Part shown: one piece after another, positions 51,032 through 58,942 of the stretch
Position numbering within the stretch: the first letter of the stretch is position 1
How the letters are laid out: each line of letters begins with the position of its first letter
NCBI GenBank assembly: GCA_913048295.1
Contig: CAJWWK010000007.1
Span: forward strand, 1 to 61,887
Reading direction: 5' to 3'
Source of the DNA: an uncultured Dehalococcoidia bacterium
GTDB taxonomy: Bacteria > Chloroflexota > Dehalococcoidia > Lucifugimonadales > Lucifugimonadaceae
DNA length: 61,887 bases
Made by a program: the position numbers and the translations under genes
Notes under the pieces: generated by a model
Seen by the model: the letters and a program-made list of their open reading frames with translations, nothing else
The model's database searches: none
What the model was told of the DNA's origin: nothing

Positions 51032-53950
51032 TCACTCTCTCAGCTTCAGCCCGTCCGGGTCGTATACAGGTTTCAGTGTGACGATGGCCGGTGAATCGGT
51101 CTTGCCGCTGCGAATGAATATCTCTGCACCCTCTCTGGCAAGCTTTTCGGGCACCCATGCCAGCCCGAAGCCCTTATCAAGTGTCGGGCTCAGGCGAGAA
51201 CTGGTCACCCGACCGATTGGTACACCGTTCTTCACAATCGGCTGCCCATCCTCGGGAACGAACCTGTCGTGCATCACGAAGCCAACGAGTTTTTCTTCCG
51301 ACGGGCGTGAACGGTTGGCCACGAGGCCGCCCCGACCTATGAAGTCGGGCTTGTCGAACCTGACGGCCCAGCGCATTCCAGCGTCAAGCGGATCGGACGC
51401 GGCATCGGTGTCCTGGCTCACGATAATGTGACCTTTTTCCAGTCTCAGGACGCGCTGCGCCTCCAGGCCGAACGGGGCGATGCCAAACTCCGCGCCGACC
51501 TCCATCAGCGCATTCCACATGTGCTCGGCATATTCGGTTGGGAAATGGAGTTCCCAGCCGGTTTCGCCCACAAAACCGATTCTCAGGAAAATACAGGGCA
51601 CTCCCGCGACCATGCCACGGGTTGATCGCATGTAGCCGAGAGCGTCGGTGGATAGATCGACATCCGTCAGCTTCACCAGCGTTTCCCTCGCACGAGGACC
51701 TGCAACGTTGATCGCCGCAAACGCGGAGGAGACATTCGTTACGAACACTTCCATCCCCGTCCCTGCCAGCCACCAGTTAAACCAGTCCTCGATGGCATCG
51801 ATATTGCCTGTGGTGGTCGTTACGAAGTAGTGGTCGTCGGCAAGTCGTGTCACCGTGCCGTCGTCCATGATCGACCCGTTTTCACCGACCAGCAGCCCGT
51901 AGCGGATGCGGCCTTCGCGCAGATTAGAGAAGCGGTGAGTGTAGACCTTATCGAGCAATGCGCCGGCGTCAGGCCCACGGACATCGAGCTTTCCGAGTGT
52001 GCTGACATCGATGATGCCGACCCGGTTCCTCACCGTGACCACTTCGTCTTGCGGTGAACCGTAGTTGTGCGCCCGGAGCCAGGGTCCGACTTCGACCATT
52101 TCGGCCCCCAACCGTCGGTGCACATCATCCAGCGCTGTTCGCTTGCGGGGCATGTGACCCGGCCCGGCAAGTGCACCGAGGGGGACACCCTGGGCAGGCG
52201 GTCGGGCCGTCGTACGCCCGATGGCCGCAATGGTCTTGCCAGTTTGCAGGGCAGCCGACTCGATGAAGGAGGAATGGCACATCTTCCCCTGGCACGGCCC
52301 CATCGTCGCTGTCGTATATCGTTTGAGGGTCTGAATATCACCGAACCCTTCGCTGACAGCCACTTCGACATCTTTTGACGACACGTCCTCACAAAAGCAG
52401 ATGAATTCTTTTTTTGCGGTTTTTACCGGGTTGGAGAGAACCGTTTGACTGCCCGATGATGAACCCGGAGCCCGCATGCGAGCACGGTAATCCCGCTCAC
52501 CAGCGCGCAGCAGCGATGCATCTTCATAGTCAAATCCTGCTGCCTGCCGCCCTGCCGCTTTCCCCTGGGCCAGCGTGATTTTGAGATCATGAATTCCAGT
52601 TATCGCACCCGCTACGTAGACGCCCTCGGGCAGCTCCACCGGCACGGACTCCCGCAGTTGTTCGTCATATTCGACGGCGGTGTCCGACTGCTGTAGGAGC
52701 AAGCCAGTTGACGGGTTCCATACACCGGCCATGCACACGAGATCGCACCGGATATTGCGTTCCGATGAATCGGGTCCAATGACTCTGACGCCGGAGACCC
52801 GCTTTGTGCCGCTTGCCGATACCACTCGATGGCCGACAAGCACCTCGACGCCTCGGGAGCGGACCGATTCCGCGAGCTCGCTCGTGCCCGGTTCAGGACG
52901 CATGTCGATCACGGCTGCGACTGTGATACCAGTATCGAGCAGCGCAAGGGCCGTCGAATAGCCTGAATCGTCGGCTGTAATGACCACCGCACGTTTGCCA
53001 GGGGTCACACCGTAAAGATTCGCGAGTCGCAACGCGCCGGATGCCAGCATGACGCCCGGGCGGTCGTTGTTCTCAAATTGCATCGGGATTTCGATGGCTC
53101 CCGTCGCGATTACGACTCTGCCTGCCCGCACCTCGATGGCCTCGTTACCGTGATGTATCGAAACGAGGTTGTCCTGGTAGAAACCGAAGGCTGTGGCGCC
53201 GTTTAGCACCGTTATTCCGGGCTGCTGTGCGACACGCTGACGGAGGACTTCAGCGATCTCCTGCCCGGTTCCGTCCTGCATATCGTCGATGGCGGGATCG
53301 GTGTGGCGAGTGGCGTCGAGGAGTAGTTGCCCACCAAGCAACGGTTGATCGTCGATCAGTGTCACGTCCAGGCCAGTCGCCGCCGCTTCTAGCGCCGCCA
53401 TCATCCCCGCCGGCCCGCCACCGACAACACCCACGTCGGTGTGCACGTTGCGGTGTGTATAGGCCGGCCCGCCATCGCTTGAGGTGTCCACACGGCCAAG
53501 ACCTGCAATGCGGCGGATAATCGGCCGCATGATTCCCCACAGAATTTTTGGTTTGTGGAAGACTTTGTAGTAGAACCCAACCGGGAGCAGACGGTCCATC
53601 CGGTCGAGTATGGACCCGAAATCGTGGTCGACCGACGGCCATGCGTTCTGTCGGCGAACCGTCATGCCGCCAGTCACCGGCATAGTGCACGTGCGTACAT
53701 TCGGGACGCCGTCGACAGTCATCAGGCAGTTGGGGCAATTGCCGGCAACGCAAAGCAGGCCGCGCCGTCGGTGGTACTTGAAACTACGGCTCAGTAAATC
53801 GATACCGACAGCGGTCAGGGCAGAGCCGACCGTGTCGCCCTGGTGAGCGGTGATCAACTTGCCCTCGAACTCGAAATCGACCACGACTTCTCGATCGATC
53901 AGTTCGTGTTTGCCGGGTGAGAGCCGTTCACCGGTACCGTTACTGGCCAT
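51032..53950 (-). CDS. mgdC: N-methylglutamate dehydrogenase/sarcosine oxidase alpha-like subunit (MgdC/SoxA)
   Basis: A 972-residue multidomain subunit. Domain 1 is 2Fe-2S-like with Cys in CVAGNCPNC (about 67-76). Domain 2 binds a dinucleotide (VGVVGGGPAGMMAAL, about 173). A BFD-like segment follows with ICFCEDV and MGPCQGKMC (Cys around 500-540). The C-terminal 400 residues form a GcvT-type folate-binding pair ending RLEKGHIIVSQDTDAASDPL. This order is that of SoxA. The N terminus overlaps the SoxD-like gene by 11 bp. In N-methylglutamate dehydrogenase it would take formaldehyde on to tetrahydrofolate; that is known for the family and inferred here. Confidence 0.85.
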   Translation of the reverse strand: MASNGTGERLSPGKHELIDREVVVDFEFEGKLITAHQGDTVGSALTAVGIDLLSRSFKYHRRRGLLCVAGNCPNCLMTVDGVPNVRTCTMPVTGGMTVRRQNAWPSVDHDFGSILDRMDRLLPVGFYYKVFHKPKILWGIMRPIIRRIAGLGRVDTSSDGGPAYTHRNVHTDVGVVGGGPAGMMAALEAAATGLDVTLIDDQPLLGGQLLLDATRHTDPAIDDMQDGTGQEIAEVLRQRVAQQPGITVLNGATAFGFYQDNLVSIHHGNEAIEVRAGRVVIATGAIEIPMQFENNDRPGVMLASGALRLANLYGVTPGKRAVVITADDSGYSTALALLDTGITVAAVIDMRPEPGTSELAESVRSRGVEVLVGHRVVSASGTKRVSGVRVIGPDSSERNIRCDLVCMAGVWNPSTGLLLQQSDTAVEYDEQLRESVPVELPEGVYVAGAITGIHDLKITLAQGKAAGRQAAGFDYEDASLLRAGERDYRARMRAPGSSSGSQTVLSNPVKTAKKEFICFCEDVSSKDVEVAVSEGFGDIQTLKRYTTATMGPCQGKMCHSSFIESAALQTGKTIAAIGRTTARPPAQGVPLGALAGPGHMPRKRTALDDVHRRLGAEMVEVGPWLRAHNYGSPQDEVVTVRNRVGIIDVSTLGKLDVRGPDAGALLDKVYTHRFSNLREGRIRYGLLVGENGSIMDDGTVTRLADDHYFVTTTTGNIDAIEDWFNWWLAGTGMEVFVTNVSSAFAAINVAGPRARETLVKLTDVDLSTDALGYMRSTRGMVAGVPCIFLRIGFVGETGWELHFPTEYAEHMWNALMEVGAEFGIAPFGLEAQRVLRLEKGHIIVSQDTDAASDPLDAGMRWAVRFDKPDFIGRGGLVANRSRPSEEKLVGFVMHDRFVPEDGQPIVKNGVPIGRVTSSRLSPTLDKGFGLAWVPEKLAREGAEIFIRSGKTDSPAIVTLKPVYDPDGLKLRE

Positions 53951-54230
53951 CGGATTCCTCAGCGTTCGGCACCGAAATATCGGGTGCCCACGATGTTTCG
54001 ATCACCTCGTTTGTGTGGGTGTCCCGAACCGCAACGAACCACTTGCGGCACCCGAGATTGTGATTCCACCACTCACGCTGCGGACCGTCGGCGTTCTCGC
54101 GGCCGTACAGATACGCAGTCAGATCTTCATTTGAGGCGTCCGGTGCGGGCCGCGTCAGCACTTCACCGCCAAATCGGAAGTCGTACACGTTGCGCTGGCC
54201 GCAGTTCGGGCAGTTGAGAAGAAATGCCAT
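53940..54230 (-). CDS. mgdB: N-methylglutamate dehydrogenase/sarcosine oxidase delta-like subunit (MgdB/SoxD)
   Basis: A 96-residue zinc-binding subunit. Cys7 and Cys10 (CPNCG) and the His/Cys pair of WWNHNLGCRKWF are the SoxD metal ligands. The family signature Y-x-R-x-N is visible (LYGRENADG). It overlaps the next gene (SoxA-like) by 11 bp, showing coupled translation. It supports the assembly of the tetrameric dehydrogenase. It is 39 bp downstream of the glutamine-synthetase-like gene. Confidence 0.88.
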   Translation of the reverse strand: MAFLLNCPNCGQRNVYDFRFGGEVLTRPAPDASNEDLTAYLYGRENADGPQREWWNHNLGCRKWFVAVRDTHTNEVIETSWAPDISVPNAEESDGQ

Positions 54231-54269
54231 ATCAGGTCATTTTGGAGTCGGTGCTGTCGGGGGTGCCAA

Positions 54270-55628
54270 CTAAAACAGGGTGAGGTACCGGTCGATCTCC
54301 CATTTTGATACCTGGGCGTGGTATTCCGCCCACTCCTTCTCTTTAAGCTCCACGAATTCATCGGCAATCACTCCGAGCGCACCCTTGACCACCTCGTCTT
54401 CACGCAGTTCGCCCAGCGCTTCGTGGAGAGATTGCGGGAGCAGTCTTATCCCCCGACGGTCGATCTCTGCAAGCCCGAGTTCGTAAAGGTTTCCAGAGTT
54501 CGGTTCGCCCGGGTCGAGTTTTCGTACGATACCGTCCATTCCGGCCGCTACATAGGCAGCGAAGGCAAGGTACGGGTTACAGGCCGCCGAGATGGTCCGG
54601 TCTTCGAGGTTCCCCGGCCCGGCCGTGCGGATCATCTGCGTACGGTTGTTATCGCCATAAGAGATGAATGCCGGCGTCCAGTTAAAACCTGACGCCGAGC
54701 TTGTGAGCCCCTCGCCCACCTGCAACCGCTTGTAGCAGTTCACGGTTGGTGACATTACCGCCGTGAGCGCAGGGGCATGAGCAAGTATGCCGCCGATGAA
54801 GTGATATGCCAGTTCCGACGAGCCGAGTCCACGCGGGTCGTTTTCATCTGCGAACAGGTTCGTTCCGGTATCGGCCTCGGCGAGGTGAAAATGGATGTGG
54901 CCGCCATTTCCGGTTCGATCGGTAAACGGTTTTGCCATATGGGTCGCAATCGCACCGTATTTCTGGGCGTACTGGCTCGTCATCATCTTGAAAAACGTGT
55001 AGCGGTCCGCGGTCACCAGCGCATCGTCGTACACGAAGTTGATTTCGTACTGGCCGTTGGCGTCTTCGTGATCGGCCTGGTAAACGCCCCAACCCAACCG
55101 GCCCATGGCCGACATCATGTCTTGCAGATAATCCATCACGTTCGAGATTCCCTTGAAGTCGTAGCAGGGCTTTTCAAGAGAATCGACGTTGTTGGGGTCC
55201 CATACTCGGATGCCATCTTCGGTGCGGGTAACGAGGAAGTGTTCCGGTTCGATGCCGACCTGGAACGAGTAACCGGCCGCGCGAACCTCGCTCAGAACCC
55301 GCTTCATGTTCTGTCGAGGGCAGTACATGTGCGGTTCGCCATCGACAAACAGGTCGCATGCAAACCTTGCCACGCCATCGCGCCAGGGCAATGGAGTGTA
55401 GGAGTCGAGATCGGGTCGGGCCAACATGTCGTGCGAATGCGGTCCCTGGCCCATCCCGTCAAGCGCTGCTCCCGCGAAACCTGCACCCTCATCAACGATG
55501 TCATCGAAAGACGCGACGGGCACCATCTTCACCTTTGGAGATCCGTTGATATCCACGAACTGGGCAAGTAGAAACTCGATGTTGTCATCATCAAGCCTGT
55601 TTTTCACTTCACGTCTGCTGATGGCCAA
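54270..55628 (-). CDS. gmaS: Glutamine synthetase homologue, probable gamma-glutamylmethylamide synthetase (GmaS)
   Basis: A 452-residue glutamine-synthetase-family enzyme. Family landmarks include the metal Glu of GIEPEHFLV and the DHEDANGQYEINF segment (catalytic/metal Glu), GNGGHIHFH and the Arg of NRTQMIRTAGPG. The sequence resembles the GlnT/GmaS branch more than GlnA. In the N-methylglutamate pathway GmaS joins methylamine to glutamate with ATP. The TTG start at 55628 has GGAG about 11 nt upstream. Its position between glutamate-synthase-like and Sox-like genes is the strongest argument; a GlnT glutamine synthetase role is the alternative. Confidence 0.8.
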   Translation of the reverse strand: MAISRREVKNRLDDDNIEFLLAQFVDINGSPKVKMVPVASFDDIVDEGAGFAGAALDGMGQGPHSHDMLARPDLDSYTPLPWRDGVARFACDLFVDGEPHMYCPRQNMKRVLSEVRAAGYSFQVGIEPEHFLVTRTEDGIRVWDPNNVDSLEKPCYDFKGISNVMDYLQDMMSAMGRLGWGVYQADHEDANGQYEINFVYDDALVTADRYTFFKMMTSQYAQKYGAIATHMAKPFTDRTGNGGHIHFHLAEADTGTNLFADENDPRGLGSSELAYHFIGGILAHAPALTAVMSPTVNCYKRLQVGEGLTSSASGFNWTPAFISYGDNNRTQMIRTAGPGNLEDRTISAACNPYLAFAAYVAAGMDGIVRKLDPGEPNSGNLYELGLAEIDRRGIRLLPQSLHEALGELREDEVVKGALGVIADEFVELKEKEWAEYHAQVSKWEIDRYLTLF

Positions 55629-55709
55629 TGTTCATGTTCTCCCGTTTGGGCTCCTGCTTGGGTCCCTGTTTTGCGGCGCTCATCCTACGCAGAGCATTCA
55701 TGCCGCTAC

Positions 55710-57011
55710 TTACATACCGAACACCTTGTCGGTTCCCACGAGCGGCACTCGGGCCATGGCTGATGCCTCGATAGTAAGCGCAGCAAGGTCTTCAGGCTCA
55801 AGGCTCTTCACATCGCCCTTGCCAAGTGACCGGGTGAGCAGGGCCAGCTCCATCGTCATCGAATTGAGGAAGTTAGCTACCCTTTCAGCCCCCTCATCAG
55901 GATCGAGCCGCTTTACCAGTTCAGGGTCCTGCGTGGCGATTCCGACCGGGCACTTGCCAGTGTGGCACCGGTTGCACGAACCCGCTGGCAGGCCTATTTC
56001 TTGCTCAAAATTAGCCTCGGGAATATCTCTGTTGCAGTTCAGCGCGATCAGCGCGGCAATACCGATGGCGACCGCGTCGGCACCGAGTGCCAGCGCCTTT
56101 GCAACGTCGGCACCGTTGCGGATGCCGCCTGAAGCGATGAGGCTGACTTTGCGGTAAAGCCCGATCTCGCGCAGCGCTTCTCGTGCCAGCACGATGGCCG
56201 GGACTGTTGGGATACCACTGTGGTCGAGCAGGATTTCTGCCGAAGCGCCGGTTCCGGCCACCATGCTGTCGATCACGATAGCGTCGGCACCTGCCTTGGC
56301 AGCAAGCTTTACATCGTCGGCAACCCGGCACGCACCAAGTTTCACGTGGATCGGGACTTTCCAGTCGGTGGCCTCACGCAGTTGCTCAATCTTGATCGCG
56401 AGGTCGTCCGGGCCCAGCCAGTCGGGGTGCCTTGCCGGACTCCGCTGGTCAATACCCGGCGGAAGGTCTCTTGATTCGGCGACCTCATCCAGCACCTTCA
56501 CACCCATGAGCAACCCGCCTGTTCCGGGTTTCGCGCCCTGCCCCACTACAATCTCGATGGCCTGTGCAGTTGCCATGTGGTTCGGGTTCAGGCCGTATCG
56601 GCTCGGGAGGACCTGGTAGATAAGCTTGTCGGAGGCTTCGCGCTCGGCTGGCAACATTCCGCCATCGCCGGTGCAGCTTGCCGTCCCGACCATGCTTGCG
56701 GCCTTGCCAAGGGCCGTCTTTGCGTTGGCGGAAAGCGCCCCCCAACTCATTCCAGTGATGTAGATGGGGGTTTCAAGAACCAACGGGTTTTCAGCGTTCA
56801 GCCCACCAAGTTCGACCCGGGTGTTGCACTGTTCCTTGTAACCCTCGAGTGGAAAACGGGTCAGGCCTGTCGATAGGAAAGTCAGATCATCGAAATGCGT
56901 GATCTTCTGGTGGGTGCTCATCCCACGGATACGGTAGCGACCAAGATCGGCCTTTGAGTGGATATCGTCTACCGTCCATGGTGCCCAAACTTGATTGCTG
57001 CCGTAAACCAT
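55710..57011 (-). CDS. mgsC: FMN-binding glutamate synthase-like subunit, probable MgsC (GlxD)
   Basis: A 433-residue protein with the central/FMN domain of glutamate synthase. FMN-phosphate sites are the ISGGIRNGADV-like LIASGGIRNGADVAKALALG and GADAVAIGIAAL; CNRCHTGKCPVGIAT holds the Cys of a 3Fe-4S cluster. It lacks the amidotransferase and GXGXG domains, which are separate genes here (57739 and 57065). In N-methylglutamate synthase this subunit converts the gamma-glutamylmethylamide-derived amine and 2-oxoglutarate. AAAGG stands about 9 nt before the ATG. Confidence 0.87.
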   Translation of the reverse strand: MVYGSNQVWAPWTVDDIHSKADLGRYRIRGMSTHQKITHFDDLTFLSTGLTRFPLEGYKEQCNTRVELGGLNAENPLVLETPIYITGMSWGALSANAKTALGKAASMVGTASCTGDGGMLPAEREASDKLIYQVLPSRYGLNPNHMATAQAIEIVVGQGAKPGTGGLLMGVKVLDEVAESRDLPPGIDQRSPARHPDWLGPDDLAIKIEQLREATDWKVPIHVKLGACRVADDVKLAAKAGADAIVIDSMVAGTGASAEILLDHSGIPTVPAIVLAREALREIGLYRKVSLIASGGIRNGADVAKALALGADAVAIGIAALIALNCNRDIPEANFEQEIGLPAGSCNRCHTGKCPVGIATQDPELVKRLDPDEGAERVANFLNSMTMELALLTRSLGKGDVKSLEPEDLAALTIEASAMARVPLVGTDKVFGM

Positions 57012-57064
57012 TTGACTGGCCTTTGATCCTGATTATTTGCCGTTGTTTCAGCTGAAGCAAACCG

Positions 57065-57727
57065 CTAGATCAGCGTTCTCTCGAGCCTTTCCAACGTGTC
57101 GTAGTGATAGAGCTTTTTTTGCGAGACGATTTTGCGGAATCTGGGTTTTCCGTCAACCCCGCTGCGTTGCAGCTCGGCCCACAACTCGATCAGCTCGTCT
57201 TCGGTGGGCTCCTCGTACTTCGCGTCCGCGCCGAGCGAACCGACATCTGCACCGACGTATATCGTTCCCTCGTACATCGAATCGCCTGCCGCATCGCCAA
57301 CGCTCCCGCAGACGATGATCCGGCCTTTCTGCATCATAAAGCCCGTGAGGAACCCGGAATCACCGCCGATCAGGAGCGTTCCGCCTTTCATGCTGATGCC
57401 CGCCCGTGCACCGGCACTGCCCCCAACGAACATCTCACCGCCCCGCATGCTTGCTCCAACCGAGGCACCGGCATTCTTGCTCAGTGTGATCTTCCCGCTC
57501 ATCAGGTTCTCGCCAAGTGCCCAACCAGCGTTACCCACTATCGAAACCTCAGGGCCATCGAGTTGAGAGGCCGTGTAGTAGCCCACGCTACCCTCGATCA
57601 TGATCTTGCACGACTGCCGGATGCCCACCGCTATATTGTGCCTTGCTGCCGGGTTTTTGATGACAATCTCGTCCACGCCCTCCGCGACAGCGGCCTTGAT
57701 ACTTCGGTTCAATTCCCGGGTCGTCAA
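57065..57727 (-). CDS. mgsB: GltB3/GXGXG-domain subunit, probable MgsB (GlxC)
   Basis: A 220-residue right-handed beta-helix of the glutamate synthase C-terminal type. The repeats carry the GXGXG motif several times: MIEGSVGYYTA, GSAGARAGISMKGGTLLIGG, CGSVGDAAGDSMYEG. The N-terminal helix and terminal segment (GKPRFRKIVSQKKLYHYDTL) are typical of the stand-alone GlxC. It is the middle subunit of the three-gene synthase. The TTG start at 57727 is 11 bp from the previous stop, suggesting coupling. Confidence 0.88.
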   Translation of the reverse strand: MTTRELNRSIKAAVAEGVDEIVIKNPAARHNIAVGIRQSCKIMIEGSVGYYTASQLDGPEVSIVGNAGWALGENLMSGKITLSKNAGASVGASMRGGEMFVGGSAGARAGISMKGGTLLIGGDSGFLTGFMMQKGRIIVCGSVGDAAGDSMYEGTIYVGADVGSLGADAKYEEPTEDELIELWAELQRSGVDGKPRFRKIVSQKKLYHYDTLERLERTLI

Positions 57728-57738
57728 CTCGGATGCGT

Positions 57739-58653
57739 CTAGGCTGACCAGGTCATCACCTCGTGCTCCTGTGGCTCGGTGCGGTCCAGTTCCTCGGTGA
57801 ACACGCTCCTCAATGCCACTTCTTCAGAAGCGAGTGCCACCACAGAGTCGGTCTCCATCAGTACCAGCGGTTTGGCTGACCAACGGTCTTTCGCGTAGCC
57901 CATGCCGTCGCGCGTCGAGACTAAATATGTGAACGTCCCGTCGAGATCGTCGAGCGACGCTTCTAGCGCCGTGTTGAGATCAACGCCTAGAGCCAGTTTG
58001 TCGGCCAGGTAAACGGCAATCAACTCGGAATCGTTCTCGGTCTGGAAGTGATGCCCCTGGCTCTCGTATTCCCGCTTCATCCCGTGATAGTTGGTTAGCT
58101 GGCCGTTGTGTACTACCGTGACATCGGTGAACGGGTAGGCCCAGAACGGGTGTGCGTGGCTGATGTCGATCTTGCTTTCGGTCGCCATCCGCACGTGCCC
58201 GACGCCGTGCGTTCCCGATATCTTGCTGATTCCGTGACGTGCGTCCATCACAACTGGCGTGCCGACATCCTTAATTACCTCGGAAGTTTCTCCAATACTG
58301 TGGAGGACGACACCTGGCGTTTGCAGCAGTGCTTCAGCGAGTCGAGGTACATCTCCTTCGTAGTTGACTGCGAGCCTGAGGTAGGAGTCCTGAGTTTCGG
58401 CAGAGACTATCGCGCCACCCGCGCGCATCACCGTTTCTTTTGCCTGCGATATGGTTGCTTCAGCGGGCACAGATTCGTCGGCCCAGATGCGGATTAGCAG
58501 GTCGGATTTGAGCGATTCTCCGGCGACCGTAACCCCAGCCGAATCGTGCCCGCGGTGCACCATGGTCTCAAGCATCTTGACAAGTTGGTCACCTACCGGC
58601 GCCAGACCGCGGGAGCGGCTCTTCTTGTACATGATTCCTGCGATGCCACACAT
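57739..58653 (-). CDS. mgsA: Class II glutamine amidotransferase subunit, probable MgsA (GlxB)
   Basis: A 304-residue Ntn-type amidotransferase. The N terminus is MCGIAGIMYK, so after Met removal Cys1 is the nucleophile. The substrate-binding segment MVHRGHDSAGV and later HNGQLTNY and ENDSELIAVYL are standard. I chose the ATG at 58653, with AGGA 8 nt upstream, because the Cys must be at position 2. It is the first gene of the cluster, which runs without strong breaks to 49118. Here it would release methylamine from gamma-glutamylmethylamide for transfer; this follows from the pathway and was not seen. Confidence 0.87.
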   Translation of the reverse strand: MCGIAGIMYKKSRSRGLAPVGDQLVKMLETMVHRGHDSAGVTVAGESLKSDLLIRIWADESVPAEATISQAKETVMRAGGAIVSAETQDSYLRLAVNYEGDVPRLAEALLQTPGVVLHSIGETSEVIKDVGTPVVMDARHGISKISGTHGVGHVRMATESKIDISHAHPFWAYPFTDVTVVHNGQLTNYHGMKREYESQGHHFQTENDSELIAVYLADKLALGVDLNTALEASLDDLDGTFTYLVSTRDGMGYAKDRWSAKPLVLMETDSVVALASEEVALRSVFTEELDRTEPQEHEVMTWSA

Positions 58654-58738
58654 GGGTTGTTCCTGCTCCGCTGCGGTTTTGCCGCCGTTCCACGTGATCG
58701 TGTAAAACACCCGGGACTGGCGGTGGTATTACGGCATT

Positions 58739-58761
58739 AAAAAAGGGCCGGGACACCCGGC
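58739..58761 (-). terminator. Rho-independent terminator between gamma-glutamyltransferase and the mgs-mgd cluster
   Basis: On the minus strand GCCGGG-TGT-CCCGGC is followed by CCTTTTTTAA: a 6-bp GC stem and a T-run. It lies about 180 nt after the gamma-glutamyltransferase stop and 86 nt before the MgsA start. This separates the two transcripts and implies a promoter for the cluster between 58654 and 58738. Confidence 0.75.
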
Positions 58762-58942
58762 ACGGCACAGTCTACATGCGTTGCGACAACGGGGCTAGCC
58801 GGGTTCCGGAGGGCTCGTTAATTATCGAACAGAATCCATGCGAGGCGCAGGCTTATACCCCTTCAGAAAAACAGTCCACGTTCGAACACGCCGAGAACTG
58901 CAGCGGTGCCGCCGCCTCGGCCAATCAAGCGTTCTAAACCGG

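Noticed and set aside
54777-55571. 264-codon plus-strand frame
   Set aside because: Antisense to the glutamine-synthetase homologue.
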